In this document: piece by piece, positions 53,233 through 63,616 of the stretch
Layout of the letters: the number at the start of each line of letters is the position of its first letter
How positions within the stretch are numbered: the stretch's first letter is position 1
Origin: NORP309 sp964352735
GTDB lineage: Bacteria > Pseudomonadota > Gammaproteobacteria > Xanthomonadales > Marinicellaceae
DNA: 64,000 bases
Assembly: GCA_964352735.1 (NCBI GenBank)
Contig: CAYGTC010000009.1
Location: forward strand, 31,015-95,014
Reading direction: 5' to 3'
Position numbers and translations under genes: made by a program
The notes under the pieces: model-generated
What the model was told of the DNA's origin: nothing
The model's input: only the letters and a program-made list of their open reading frames with translations
The model's database searches: none

Positions 53233-54642
53233 TTAAAACTGAAAATACATAAATGAACCTACTTGATCAGGATTAAATAAGATCAAAATCGTCAGTAATA
53301 CAGTGATATAACCGATGTATGGTTTAGTATTCATGGTTGCACTGCTATGGGTTAAATTAATCCTTGATGAGAACCAGTGAATTAAAGGCATACTCGCGAT
53401 CAACAACAAGGGTTGCCACAAAGCCCCTTTAATAGAGCCAACGCCACTGAATGATATGATGTTGTTGATTATCAACATAACAGTACTCAACTCTTGAGCT
53501 CTAAAAAATATCCAAGCAAAGCAAACCAAATGAAAAACCAATAACCATTTTAAAAACTTTAAAAATCTATTGTTTAAATTCCATTGTAACCACATATATC
53601 GATCTGCCAAACGCTCTATGGCCAAATACGAACCGTGTAAAACTCCCCACAAGGCAAAATTCCATGATGCCCCATGCCACAATCCACCAAGAAACATGGT
53701 TAAAAATAAGTTACGCAGGGTTTTTATAGCACCTTTGCGATTGCCGCCAAGGCTGATATACAGATAATCCCGCAACCAACGAGACAGAGTCATGTGCCAA
53801 CGACGCCAAAAATCTGTGATCGATAAAGCCAAATAAGGATAATTAAAATTTTTGGGGAAAGTAAAACCTAATAACTTTGCTATGCCAATGGCAATGTCTG
53901 TATAACCTGAAAAATCAAAATAGATTTGAAATGCAAAACCATAGACAGCCAACACAGTTTTAAGGCTGCTCACACCTTGGGGGTTATTAAATACTGGGTC
54001 AACAAACAATGCCAAATTATCAGCAAAAACCACCTTTTTAACCAAACCCAATACAATCAAAAAAACACCTGATTGTGCCATAACAAAACTGAAATTGCGC
54101 TTTTTATCCAACTGCTCAAAAAACTCTGATGCCCTAACGATAGGGCCAGCCACCAATTGCGGAAAAAATGACACGAACAAGGCATAGTCCAATACACTTT
54201 GCCGTGGTTTCAATTGTTTGCGATAGATATCAATGGTGTAGCTGAGGCTTTGAAATGTATAAAATGAAATTCCAACAGGTAATAAAATATCAAGCATTTG
54301 TAATTGATAATTCACACCCAAAGTATATGAAACATCATTACTGGTGGCAATCAAGAAATTAGCGTATTTAAAAAAACCCAATATACCCAGGTTAACCATC
54401 AGGCTGACATTCAAATATTTTTGTGGTTCTGATGCTTTATAACATTTTATACCAAGCAGGAAATCAACAACTATCGTGACATAGATCAACAATAAGTAAG
54501 TCCAGTTCCATTGACCGTAAAAATAAGCACTGGCAATTACCAAAAACAGAATTTCTGATCTCATAGAATACCGTCGCAGCAATGCCGCAACAATCAATAC
54601 AACAATCAAGAATACAAAAAAATGAAAACTGTTAAAAAGCAT
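53233..54642 (-). CDS. MBOAT-family O-acyltransferase (AlgI/DltB-like)
   Basis: 469 residues, an integral membrane protein with about ten spans. The family signature is WRRWHMTLSRWLRDYLYISLGGNRKG followed by GGLWHGASWNFALWG, where the second His is the catalytic one. Such enzymes move an acyl group from a cytoplasmic donor across the membrane for acetylating a glycan or alanylating teichoic acid. Together with the SGNH protein and two methyltransferases it forms an apparent envelope-polymer modification cluster. Confidence 0.93.
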   Translation of the reverse strand: MLFNSFHFFVFLIVVLIVAALLRRYSMRSEILFLVIASAYFYGQWNWTYLLLIYVTIVVDFLLGIKCYKASEPQKYLNVSLMVNLGILGFFKYANFLIATSNDVSYTLGVNYQLQMLDILLPVGISFYTFQSLSYTIDIYRKQLKPRQSVLDYALFVSFFPQLVAGPIVRASEFFEQLDKKRNFSFVMAQSGVFLIVLGLVKKVVFADNLALFVDPVFNNPQGVSSLKTVLAVYGFAFQIYFDFSGYTDIAIGIAKLLGFTFPKNFNYPYLALSITDFWRRWHMTLSRWLRDYLYISLGGNRKGAIKTLRNLFLTMFLGGLWHGASWNFALWGVLHGSYLAIERLADRYMWLQWNLNNRFLKFLKWLLVFHLVCFAWIFFRAQELSTVMLIINNIISFSGVGSIKGALWQPLLLIASMPLIHWFSSRINLTHSSATMNTKPYIGYITVLLTILILFNPDQVGSFMYFQF

Positions 54643-54741
54643 AATTTAAGAGCAACAGTGCACAATAAAATCAATCAGCATTATATTAATCTTATTTATT
54701 TTTTTGGTAAAATTGCCTGGTCAAAAGTGGTAAAAAAAACC

Positions 54742-56118
54742 TTATGACACCAAACTGGCATCAATCTGCAAATATTCTATAGAAACTTCTGGGCCCTCTT
54801 TGTTGAACAACCCTTTGTGTATCTGGCCAATAATGGCATAAGTCATACCTGGTTTTGCGCGAAAGGTAAACCTCAATTGATTGAGTCCTGACTTCGCTTT
54901 GTAATTCACCACTTGTTTTGTAATATTTTTTCTGCTCTTCAACTCAAGTTGCTTTTTTTCCGTTAAAATCCAATTAACCTTTCCATCGAATGAACCCAAT
55001 TTAAAAGCAATATTGAATTCAACTTCTTGATTGTTGAACCAGATGAAATCAGTAAAACAAAAATTCGCTTGTTGGAGTTTTATTGGTGCTTTTTGTTCAT
55101 TTGAATCTACTCTAAAATTTGCGTGATCATCAAGGAATAATCGGCATGATTTTTTTAGCGAATAAAACGGATCAAGATTCCTCTTCGACTCATACATTGT
55201 CAACATGTTGCGATGTTTCTTTCTATTGATAAACTGGCTGGACTGCTTCAAACCTGATGTTTTAAAAGTTTGAGGTTTTTTATCCTTATTGACACTTAAA
55301 ATAAAATTACAAGAAGTATATGCTACACCTTCAATATCGAGAATGGCCGCTGAAGGCAACAGCTTTTCAAAAGATTTGCCACCCAATATAGGCCTTACAA
55401 AAGCACGAGGCACATTTAATCGGCTTTGTTCACAGTGACCATCAAAATGCGTCAGAGTATCAAGGCCCGCTTCGAGGAACATTGCTTTTAAATATGATAT
55501 GTCAAATTTATAATTCCCTTTATTGGCAATGGTCTCATGATCAAACAATAATTCAGTCGTCATTACATAAACACCATCATCCTTAAGCACCCGCTTCACT
55601 TCGGATAAATGCTGTAAGAAATCCTCTCTATGACCAATGTGTTCAAATGCACATGAAGAATAACAAAAGTCAAGACTGTTATCCGACATATCTAATGACC
55701 TCATGTCCATTTCTAAGACGGTTAAGTTACTTATGTCTAAACCGTCAGGTGCATGTCTTGTCAAAAAATCTTGCGGTGTATCTTTTTGACCCATTCTGGC
55801 AGTATCCCATCCCGTAGACCACGAGTATAAATCAGTTGCTGTAAACGATTTAATGAATGGTAACAGTACATAAATCAAAGGCTCTTTACCTGCACCAAAG
55901 GAAGCGCCAACAGATTCTTCATGTAACTTTCCTTGCTGTAACAAGCTCAAAAAGATAACCACGAACTCCCATTGCTTGCGATGATAAGATGCGGTATTTT
56001 TGAAGAAATGCTGCCTAACATAAGAAAAATCAGGCAGATGCCAATCTTCTGTAGTGCAAAATTTCTGCCAATTGGTGTCTGTAACGAGTTTATTCAGTTC
56101 TGCTAATTGATTATTCAT
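54742..56118 (-). CDS. Class I SAM-dependent methyltransferase, two-domain
   Basis: 458 residues. SVGASFGAGKEPLIY is the SAM-binding glycine loop (about residues 66-80) and DFCYSSCAFEHIGHREDFL plus LKDDGVYVMTTEL follow, as in class I methyltransferases. Residues about 300-458 make a beta-rich second domain of unknown type, possibly for carbohydrate binding. It lies 18 bp downstream of an FkbM methyltransferase gene on the same strand. The target is probably a surface glycan (inference from neighbours). Confidence 0.8.
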   Translation of the reverse strand: MNNQLAELNKLVTDTNWQKFCTTEDWHLPDFSYVRQHFFKNTASYHRKQWEFVVIFLSLLQQGKLHEESVGASFGAGKEPLIYVLLPFIKSFTATDLYSWSTGWDTARMGQKDTPQDFLTRHAPDGLDISNLTVLEMDMRSLDMSDNSLDFCYSSCAFEHIGHREDFLQHLSEVKRVLKDDGVYVMTTELLFDHETIANKGNYKFDISYLKAMFLEAGLDTLTHFDGHCEQSRLNVPRAFVRPILGGKSFEKLLPSAAILDIEGVAYTSCNFILSVNKDKKPQTFKTSGLKQSSQFINRKKHRNMLTMYESKRNLDPFYSLKKSCRLFLDDHANFRVDSNEQKAPIKLQQANFCFTDFIWFNNQEVEFNIAFKLGSFDGKVNWILTEKKQLELKSRKNITKQVVNYKAKSGLNQLRFTFRAKPGMTYAIIGQIHKGLFNKEGPEVSIEYLQIDASLVS

Positions 56119-56136
56119 ATGGGCAATGTTGTCAGT

Positions 56137-56928
56137 TTATTGTTTGAGTATTATATTTCCATGTTTAATGTTTATCAGTTCTTGCCTGTTTACTTTTCTT
56201 ACCACCCCTACTTTTTGTAAAATCTCAATTGATTGAAAAGTAGCAAATAAAAAATCAACATATTTTTCAAAATCATAGCCCCTGCTTTTAACAAACCTAG
56301 GAGACCATTCTGCAATGACAACACATTGAGGATTGTCTTTCAATGTTTGCTGCGCACCTTCTAAAATAAAAGGCTCAGATCCTTCTGTGTCTATCTTAAT
56401 GACAGATATGGGCCTATCATTCTCAGAGAGAATATCATCAAGTTTCTGTAATTTGACAGCTTTTCTATTTTCTGCCAATGTCACTTTGTCATGTGTTACC
56501 AGTCTACCACCGCCATGTTTTGCAGAGTCCCACGTTAATTCAAGCTCTCCATCGTCATTAAATGCAGCAATGTTTTTTCTTTCACACCTTTTACCAAAGG
56601 AGTTAGCAAAAACCGAGCTATCCATCATTTCAAAGATGACAGGGTTCGGCTCTAAAGCAAAAACCTTGCCCTTGGGTCCAACTATTTTACAGCCCAACAA
56701 AGTGAAGAAACCAATATTGGCACCAATATCTACAAAAGTTTGTTCTGGCTTAAGGTGCTCTTTTATTGCCCAACTAACCGCCTTTTCATAAACACCATGT
56801 GATATTATTTTCAGATGTTGGGGGTTTCTTGTGTCAAGTAAAATTCTACAACCATCTTCTGTTAGAGCCAGTGCTCTGAAGTTACCAAGATAAGCATAAT
56901 TAACTATTTCGCGATTAAAGTCGTTCAT
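56137..56928 (-). CDS. FkbM-family methyltransferase
   Basis: 263 residues. FVDIGANIGFFTLLGCKIVG and VFALEPNPVIFEMM are the conserved SAM-binding segments of the FkbM family; VIKIDTEGSEPFILEGA is the later signature. Members often methylate sugar hydroxyls in polysaccharide or natural-product clusters. It begins the apparent four-gene unit running down to the SGNH protein at 52041. Confidence 0.92.
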   Translation of the reverse strand: MNDFNREIVNYAYLGNFRALALTEDGCRILLDTRNPQHLKIISHGVYEKAVSWAIKEHLKPEQTFVDIGANIGFFTLLGCKIVGPKGKVFALEPNPVIFEMMDSSVFANSFGKRCERKNIAAFNDDGELELTWDSAKHGGGRLVTHDKVTLAENRKAVKLQKLDDILSENDRPISVIKIDTEGSEPFILEGAQQTLKDNPQCVVIAEWSPRFVKSRGYDFEKYVDFLFATFQSIEILQKVGVVRKVNRQELINIKHGNIILKQ

Positions 56929-56977
56929 ATTATTATTTTCTATTAGAAGAGGTATTTATCATCTTTTATCTGTATTG

Positions 56978-57505
56978 TTAATTTTTAATAGGAATGGTTA
57001 ATCCCAATGTAAATACACCATCACCAAAACCATCTTGTCCTGGCAAATCGGTATTATTCAAATCTAAACGAGATATGGCCTCAGCTCTCAAACGAATGTT
57101 GTCACCCATAAAATACCAACTCGCACCAATACCGACATTAATATACAAATTGGTGCCCGAATCCAATGGCGAATTATGATAGATGAAACCACCACCCAAA
57201 AGAAAATAAGGTTTCCACAGAGGTTCATGATTAATGTTTAAGAAGTTGACTCCCAAGCCATGATGTTTTAGGCCATAATCTATATCAAAATCATATTCAT
57301 CGGTAAATGCCATGATTTCAAATGCCCATTTATCATTGATGCTTTTACCAGCACGCAGATCATAGACACGGGCATCATTTAACTGTAATGAATCATCAGG
57401 CACAATAACTCCGGCATTGACACCCCAATACCAACGATCATCATAACGTTGTGAATAAACGCATGTGCAAATAAATAATGACAATAAAACCAGAAATCTA
57501 AACAT
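56978..57505 (-). CDS. Outer-membrane beta-barrel protein
   Basis: 175 residues from ATG 57505, chosen because it places a signal peptide at the start (RFLVLLSLFICTCVYSQ); the frame extends to 57577 without one. The rest is a series of alternating amphipathic strands (RWYWGVNAGVIV, WAFEIMAFTDEY, WKPYFLLGGGFIYH, IGASWYFMGDNIRLRAEA) ending FTLGLTIPIKN, typical of an 8-stranded OmpA-like barrel. The final residue is Asn rather than the usual Phe. The function is unknown. Confidence 0.78.
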   Translation of the reverse strand: MFRFLVLLSLFICTCVYSQRYDDRWYWGVNAGVIVPDDSLQLNDARVYDLRAGKSINDKWAFEIMAFTDEYDFDIDYGLKHHGLGVNFLNINHEPLWKPYFLLGGGFIYHNSPLDSGTNLYINVGIGASWYFMGDNIRLRAEAISRLDLNNTDLPGQDGFGDGVFTLGLTIPIKN

Positions 57506-57546
57506 CACAAGATTATAAATGACTTCTGGTTTATCTGAAAGCAATA

Positions 57547-57590
57547 TTAACTCGGCACCAGTATAAATTGGATTCAAAGTACCGAGTTAA
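57547..57590. terminator. Hairpin after the 957-aa protein gene
   Basis: TTAACTCGGCAC (57547-57558) pairs with GTACCGAGTTAA (57579-57590) with one G-U pair and a 20-nt loop. It sits just past the stop of the minus-strand gene at 57614. No T run follows, so termination would be weak or factor-assisted. Confidence 0.5.
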
Positions 57591-57613
57591 GAACATTTGT
57601 CCAAGAATATTTG

Positions 57614-60487
57614 TTATTGAGTAGTGCTTGAAAAAATTCGAATTTTTCTCTTACTCTTATTCATTGTGATCACCCCATAATTGGCCAACAAACCTGGTTG
57701 CGAATTGCCATTGGTATATTTTTGCGCCACAAAGCCTATCACTGGCAAACCGGAGATCCAGTGTTTGTCTCCATTTGCACCCAATCCTATTAAGTTAGTG
57801 GTGCCAGTTCCAATAACAAAATCTTGCTGCATCCAACCATTTTGATAAGTCAAATCATCATAACGTGCATTTTCATAACCGGGCCCAGGCCTGCTTGCCA
57901 ACAACGAATCAAAAAGGCTATTGGTGTTTGTTCCACTATTGATGTCTGCAACATTAATTGACCAGCAATTTGATGGAAATTGTTCTCCTATACCTCCAGG
58001 AGGAACAATACCAACCGGCGGCCTTGGAGGGCCCACATGCCGTTCTTGTTCTCTATTATATGAGCTAAATATGTAATCCTCACAAGCACCGTTTTCATTC
58101 AAATGCATGGTGAATGGGAACCCAGGTACAATTGAATTCCAGAACGGGTCAATATGAAAATTTTTGGTTGGAAAAAAGTTGACCCATTCAGTCTCTGCAT
58201 TGATAGGCTCTTCTATTGAGTAATCGTTGCTAATGTGTTCTTGCATAAATAAAGCCGTCACAGCAGCCAAGGGTGATACCCATCTGGTTTCTAAGAGACC
58301 CTCATTGGTTAGGATTGCTGTCATCGAATTGTTTCCTGAGGATAAATTGGGTATTAAATCGCCAGGAAAAGCGTGCATTTCATCAGTGTTAAAATTAACA
58401 ATGGCGCTTGCATCATAAGACATATCAATACCCTTTTGAACGTCAATCAAACTCATCGAACCATAAAGCCCACCTGAGCCATCAGGATCGATAATATTCA
58501 CAGACGAATCCACAATCCACTTACCATTGGGTGCAGTCCAATTATTTATCAGCTGCTGGCAATCTTGTGGAGTGCCCAATATATGTGTTGCAGCATCAGC
58601 ATCATCACCAATAACAGTGCCCATTTCTAAAATTTCTACAGAACCTTCTGTTACTCTTGACATGTCCTGATTCAACCCATCATTAAAATCTCCTGTAAAG
58701 GCATAGGGTAGAAATTCCTGATTATTGATCACTGGCACTGTGCACGAGTTATCATTGGTCAAAATCTTGACTGTTGGCTGTCCTTCAAAACTTGGTAGTG
58801 TCGATTCACTATAGACCAAGCCCGCAGTCCACACATCGTATGCGGCCAAGTAAAGGTTAAAATCCAATACTTCTCTCGAATTTTTCCCTTCAAGAAACCT
58901 TATTTTAAGCGCCTTGACTTGATCAGTCGTATTGACAACTGTCACCAATGAATTCAAATCATTTCTCACAGAATAATAAGGATAAATAAGCACCTGCCCA
59001 ACGTTATCATTAGCAACCTGCATCGCTTGTTCTGAACTCAATGGTTCCTCATCCAAGCGTTCTACAATAACCTGTTTTTTATGCTCAAAATTACCAGCAT
59101 ACTGAGCAAGTAAGCCAGGCTGGGCATTGCTATTGGTGTATTGCTGAGTGGCAAAACCAATCACTGGCAGGCCATTAATTCGATACAACTCATTCTCAAC
59201 CCCAACAAATGAGAAATCCAGCTCAAACCAACCATTCCGGTAAGGAACAACTAAATCTTCTTGATTGCCTTGTAAATCAGCTGCCGGGAAGTTACTCCCA
59301 AAAATGCCTACAGGAGTTGTTTGATCACTTTCTTGGGTTATATGTAAATTATTTGCGGCATAACAAAAAGCAGGAATACTCTGTTCTGGCATTGGTGGCA
59401 ACCCCCCTGGAGGAGGAGGCAGACTGCCAGCACCTGGAGTGTCAGATTCTCTGTTAAATAAACCAGCAACTCCATAGGATTGACAGCCCGTTTCTTCAGA
59501 ACCTGTTATCATTGAAAAAGGATCAACAGGAATACTCTCTTCACTTGTGTACTGTTCATCCAGATGATAATGTTTGGTTGGTAAGGTTATAATCCAGTCT
59601 GTCTTAGCATTAACGCCCTGATCTAAAGCATATTCATTCGACAATGTTGAAGTCATTAAAACTGAAGTCACTGCTTCAAAGCCTGTTGGCCATTCCAATG
59701 TGATTGACCCACCATTCTGTTCGATATTTGATGTTGTTTTACTGTTTGCTAGTGATGGTGAATCATCACCACTATTAAAATGTAAAATGTCTTCACTGAA
59801 ATCCTCCAACACTGTTGGATCTTGACTGATCGATATGCCTTCAACGACATCAACCAATATGAGATGACCTGATATGCCTCCCGATGGGGGCAACATATCG
59901 ACTTGACTGTCATTAAACCAATAATTGTTCTCTGATGATTGACTCCAGGCATTCTGTAGCCTTTGGCAGTTCAATTGAGGATCGTCATGATCCATCAATG
60001 TTGAGGCCGCACTGTCTCCTGTCAAAACACCCATTTCAATGACTTCAATAAAACCTTCATGCAAACGATTTGATGCTGTACCATAGCCATCTTCAAACTC
60101 ACCAAGGTAGTTATTTTGATAAAACAGGTTTGGACTTATAGCATTGTTCAGTATAGGCACAGTACAGGACTGATCTTGGCTGATCAGTTGGGTTACATTT
60201 CCCTGCTCTACATCATTCTTCACCAATCCACCAACCCAAACATCATTAGGCCCAAGATACAAATTGAATGAATAGACCTCTCTGGCATTAGCTGCCTCTC
60301 TGAATCTGACGCGCAATGCTTTGGCTTGATTGGTGGCATTGGTGAGGTTAATCAAAGTATTAAAACCACCATTAACTGTATAGTATGGAAAGATCAACAC
60401 TTCACCCATGTTATTTTTACTCAGGTGCACTGCATGTGATGTCAAACTCAATAACAGCAATATGCCAAACGTTAAATGCTTTTTCAT
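57614..60487 (-). CDS. Large exported protein with two repeated domains (paralog 2)
   Basis: 957 residues with signal peptide (LTFGILLLLSLTSHAVHLS). It consists of two copies of one roughly 470-residue unit. Copy 1 opens GEVLIFPYYTVNGGFNTLINL and copy 2 opens GQVLIYPYYSVRNDLNSLVTV; each continues KALRVRFREAANAREV/KALKIRFLEGKNSREV, then NLYLGPNDVWVGGLV/NLYLAAYDVWTAGLV, and ends VIGFATQQYTNSNAQPGLLA/VIGFVAQKYTNGNSQPGLLA. Pro-rich loops precede a conserved Cys near the end of each copy. The fold and function are unknown to me. The ATG at 60487 overlaps the stop of the upstream paralog (TAATG), so translation is coupled. Confidence 0.85.
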   Translation of the reverse strand: MKKHLTFGILLLLSLTSHAVHLSKNNMGEVLIFPYYTVNGGFNTLINLTNATNQAKALRVRFREAANAREVYSFNLYLGPNDVWVGGLVKNDVEQGNVTQLISQDQSCTVPILNNAISPNLFYQNNYLGEFEDGYGTASNRLHEGFIEVIEMGVLTGDSAASTLMDHDDPQLNCQRLQNAWSQSSENNYWFNDSQVDMLPPSGGISGHLILVDVVEGISISQDPTVLEDFSEDILHFNSGDDSPSLANSKTTSNIEQNGGSITLEWPTGFEAVTSVLMTSTLSNEYALDQGVNAKTDWIITLPTKHYHLDEQYTSEESIPVDPFSMITGSEETGCQSYGVAGLFNRESDTPGAGSLPPPPGGLPPMPEQSIPAFCYAANNLHITQESDQTTPVGIFGSNFPAADLQGNQEDLVVPYRNGWFELDFSFVGVENELYRINGLPVIGFATQQYTNSNAQPGLLAQYAGNFEHKKQVIVERLDEEPLSSEQAMQVANDNVGQVLIYPYYSVRNDLNSLVTVVNTTDQVKALKIRFLEGKNSREVLDFNLYLAAYDVWTAGLVYSESTLPSFEGQPTVKILTNDNSCTVPVINNQEFLPYAFTGDFNDGLNQDMSRVTEGSVEILEMGTVIGDDADAATHILGTPQDCQQLINNWTAPNGKWIVDSSVNIIDPDGSGGLYGSMSLIDVQKGIDMSYDASAIVNFNTDEMHAFPGDLIPNLSSGNNSMTAILTNEGLLETRWVSPLAAVTALFMQEHISNDYSIEEPINAETEWVNFFPTKNFHIDPFWNSIVPGFPFTMHLNENGACEDYIFSSYNREQERHVGPPRPPVGIVPPGGIGEQFPSNCWSINVADINSGTNTNSLFDSLLASRPGPGYENARYDDLTYQNGWMQQDFVIGTGTTNLIGLGANGDKHWISGLPVIGFVAQKYTNGNSQPGLLANYGVITMNKSKRKIRIFSSTTQ

Positions 60488-63351
60488 TAATCTTCTCCTT
60501 TACTATCGGTAACAATTATTGTTTTTTTGTTTTTGCTCCTATTGATCACTCCATAATTGGCCAATAAGCCGGGTTGCGCATTGCTATTGATGTATTTTTG
60601 TGCCACAAAGCCAATCACAGGCAAGCCATAAATGGTGTGCGTTTCGCCATTTGCACCCGTCCCAGTCAAATGACCAGAGTGAACAAACTCATCGGAAAAA
60701 TCCATCTTCATCCAACCATTCTCATAAGTTAAATCACCGACTGGTGCATTATTGATGTCTTGTCTAAAATCAAGAATTGGTAACTGTGAATCAAATATAG
60801 TGTTGTCATTGGCCCCTTTGTTTATATCTGTCACCACTACTGCGAAACAAGTTTGAGGAAGAGTGCTAAAATTTGGAGGAGGAGGATCTAAGGGCAAACC
60901 AATTTTGCCCGGATTTATTTGTTGTTCTCTGTTATAAGACTTAAATCGATGTTCCTCACAACCTATATTGTTATCAACTGACTGTGAAAATGGTGCTGCA
61001 GGCACGGGAAATTGTGAAAATAGAGGATCTACATAATACCTTCTGGTGGGAAAATAATTGACCCACTCTGTCTCTGCATTAATGGATTCATCAATGGCAT
61101 AATCATTGCTGATTTGTGCTTGCATAAATAATGCGGTTACCGCTTCAACAGGAGAGTTCCATGTGGTTCTCAATATCCCTTGACTGGTTTCAATTAAAGT
61201 TGTGGAGTTATCACCTGATGCCAGATTCGGCAAAACATCTCCTGGAAAACTATGTATCATGTCTGTCGTGAAATTTTCTATGGCTGTCGCATTGTATGAC
61301 ATGTCTATCCCACTGGCCACATCAATAAGGCTCATCGTTCCCATCAATCCTTCATTACCAGTGGACGGTTCAAGATTGATTTGAGGATCTAAAATCCATT
61401 GACCTGTTGGTGGTGTCCAATTAGCTATCAATTGTAAACAGTTCTGAGGAGTTCCAAACTCATGAGAAGCAGCATCTGCATCGCTGCCTGTGACAACGCC
61501 CATGTCAATAATTTCAATCGAACCTTCTCTAACTCGAGACATGTCTTGTAATAAACCATCATTAAAATCGCCTGTAAATGCATAAGGCAGAAACTCTTGT
61601 CCATGAACAAATGGTACTGTACATGAGTCATCAATGGTAAGGAGTTTAGTAGACTGTTGTCCTTCATATCCGGCCAGAGTCGATACTGTCTCCACTAACC
61701 CTGCTGTCCATACGTCATATGCATCCAGATAAATATTAAAACTCAACACTTCACGGGCATTTAAACCCTCGCGAAAAGTTGCTTTTAAAGCCCTGACTTT
61801 ATCTGAAGTATTAACAACTGTTATGATTGAGTTCAGCTGGTTTCTAACAGAATAGTAAGGGTACAACAATACTTGACCACTATTATTGTTAGCAATGGAC
61901 ATTGATTTTTTAGTTCGATTTTGGTCATCCCCTATGATTCTTACATCCATTTGTTTATTTAATTCAAACTCTCCCATGTACTGGGCCAATAAACCTGGTT
62001 GTGCATTAGAATTTTTGTATTGTTGCACTGCAAAACCAATCACTGGAAGGCCAGTGAAAATAACATCATTATTGACAATAGGCATGCTAGTAAATTGTAG
62101 TTGTAACCAGCCATTACGATAAGTTGTATTGGCATTAACCAGAGGAAAAAAACGACTGCCCAAAACTGGAGTCTGTTCACCATTAAAGCCTTGACCTTGG
62201 GAAATATTGACCACATTTGATGAATAGCACAACTCATTAACGGGTGGTGGCGGAGGCCCAGGAGAACCAGGTGGAGGAGTGCCAATAGAGTCAATAAGCC
62301 TGTCACCGTCCCGATTAAAAAGATTATCAATGTTATATCTTACACAACTGGGCTCTAGACCTGTCATTTGGTAAAACGGTGCTATTGCAGAATCACCTTG
62401 AACATATAATGGATCTGTGTGATATTGTGATGTTGGAAAAGTCATCAACCATTCAGTTTTCGCAGAAATCCCTTCATCCAATGCATATTCACTGGTTAAA
62501 TTTTTAGCCATTAATACTGAACTGACGGCTTCAAAGCTTGTTGACCACTGAGACTCAAATAATCGACCATCATGAAATACAGTGGATGAAGTCACACCAT
62601 CGTTTAAATTGGGTGATACACTGTCTACATTGAAATGAATAACTCCATCGCTGAAATTATTTAAAAGCGTAGCTTTTTCACTGATTGCCAACCCCTCAAT
62701 GACATTGATTAATACCACATTACCAGCAAGCCCTCCTGCTGGAGGTGACAAGTTAATGCTACTGTCATTAGCCCAATAACCATCATCCGAAGTGTTATCC
62801 CAGGCATTGATCAGGTCAATACAATTGGGGTTAGGAAAATCATCCTCGACTATTGTCGATTGCGCGCTTTCCCCTGACAAAACTCCCATCTCAATGACCT
62901 CGATAAAACCTTCATTCATTCGATTATTAGATGTACCATAAACATCTTGCATATCGCCTGAATAATTATTTTTATGGAAAACACCTCCTTCAAGTGACAT
63001 GTTTGAATCATTAATTAAAGGCACTGTGCAGGAAAAATCATTTGTAATTAGTCTTGTTGATTCTTTCCCTTGCCCAATGCCTTTATCCACTGCGCCAACC
63101 CAGGCGTCATTCGGTCCCAAATAGAGGTTAAATGTCAAAACCTCACGAGCATTAGCTGCTTCCCTAAATCTAACCCTCAATGCTTTGGCTTGATCTGTTG
63201 TATTGATCAGATTGATGAGTGTATTAAAGTTGTTGTTAACGGTATAATAAGGAAAAATCAACACTTCGCCTGTATTATTGGTACTGATGCGTACAGCATC
63301 AATATTAGTGCTGATCAATATGACCAGCATGCATAAAATTACTCTTTTCAT
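60487..63351 (-). CDS. Large exported protein with two repeated domains (paralog 1)
   Basis: 954 residues with signal peptide (VILCMLVILISTNIDAVRIS). It has the same plan as the downstream paralog: unit 1 begins GEVLIFPYYTVNNNFNTLINL and unit 2 GQVLLYPYYSVRNQLNSIITV; the shared blocks FNLYLGPNDAWVG, NIYLDAYDVWTAG, AFTGDFNDGL and VIGFVAQKYINSNAQPGLLA recur. Each unit has a conserved SCTVP early and a Cys after a Pro-rich loop, suggesting disulfides. It is preceded on the minus strand by a TATAAT box (plus 63378-63383) and, further up, by a 41-aa ORF and a cobalamin riboswitch. No known family is recognised. Confidence 0.85.
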   Translation of the reverse strand: MKRVILCMLVILISTNIDAVRISTNNTGEVLIFPYYTVNNNFNTLINLINTTDQAKALRVRFREAANAREVLTFNLYLGPNDAWVGAVDKGIGQGKESTRLITNDFSCTVPLINDSNMSLEGGVFHKNNYSGDMQDVYGTSNNRMNEGFIEVIEMGVLSGESAQSTIVEDDFPNPNCIDLINAWDNTSDDGYWANDSSINLSPPAGGLAGNVVLINVIEGLAISEKATLLNNFSDGVIHFNVDSVSPNLNDGVTSSTVFHDGRLFESQWSTSFEAVSSVLMAKNLTSEYALDEGISAKTEWLMTFPTSQYHTDPLYVQGDSAIAPFYQMTGLEPSCVRYNIDNLFNRDGDRLIDSIGTPPPGSPGPPPPPVNELCYSSNVVNISQGQGFNGEQTPVLGSRFFPLVNANTTYRNGWLQLQFTSMPIVNNDVIFTGLPVIGFAVQQYKNSNAQPGLLAQYMGEFELNKQMDVRIIGDDQNRTKKSMSIANNNSGQVLLYPYYSVRNQLNSIITVVNTSDKVRALKATFREGLNAREVLSFNIYLDAYDVWTAGLVETVSTLAGYEGQQSTKLLTIDDSCTVPFVHGQEFLPYAFTGDFNDGLLQDMSRVREGSIEIIDMGVVTGSDADAASHEFGTPQNCLQLIANWTPPTGQWILDPQINLEPSTGNEGLMGTMSLIDVASGIDMSYNATAIENFTTDMIHSFPGDVLPNLASGDNSTTLIETSQGILRTTWNSPVEAVTALFMQAQISNDYAIDESINAETEWVNYFPTRRYYVDPLFSQFPVPAAPFSQSVDNNIGCEEHRFKSYNREQQINPGKIGLPLDPPPPNFSTLPQTCFAVVVTDINKGANDNTIFDSQLPILDFRQDINNAPVGDLTYENGWMKMDFSDEFVHSGHLTGTGANGETHTIYGLPVIGFVAQKYINSNAQPGLLANYGVINRSKNKKTIIVTDSKGED

Positions 63352-63447
63352 AAGTTACCCGATTAAATGATGTGACTATTATATAAATGTGCTATTCAGT
63401 CATTTTTTTGACCAAATTTTTTGATATATATTTTTACGCAAACATCT

Positions 63448-63573
63448 CTAAAAATAATCCAATGCAGAATGACTCAGCATGGTTCTTGCTGATTCAATCG
63501 AATAATCAAGGTGTGATTTATTTATACAGGTACAGGCATATGATGCCTTAACGACATTGTGTTGATTTTTCAT
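63448..63573 (-). CDS. 41-residue ORF behind a cobalamin riboswitch
   Basis: ATG 63573 has a fine ribosome site, AGGGGAAG, five bases upstream, and opens 41 codons (MKNQHNVVKASYACTCINKSH at the start, ending SALDYF). A longer frame to 63666 would start inside the riboswitch and is rejected. It has a CTC (Cys-x-Cys) motif, no signal peptide and no recognised family. It could be a real small protein, a leader peptide or the stub of a gene whose rest was lost. It lies 97 bp before the 954-residue protein gene. Confidence 0.5.
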   Translation of the reverse strand: MKNQHNVVKASYACTCINKSHLDYSIESARTMLSHSALDYF

Positions 63574-63616
63574 GGTCTTCCCCTTTCGCCCACCGCGAAA
63601 TGTTATCAAAGTAAAA

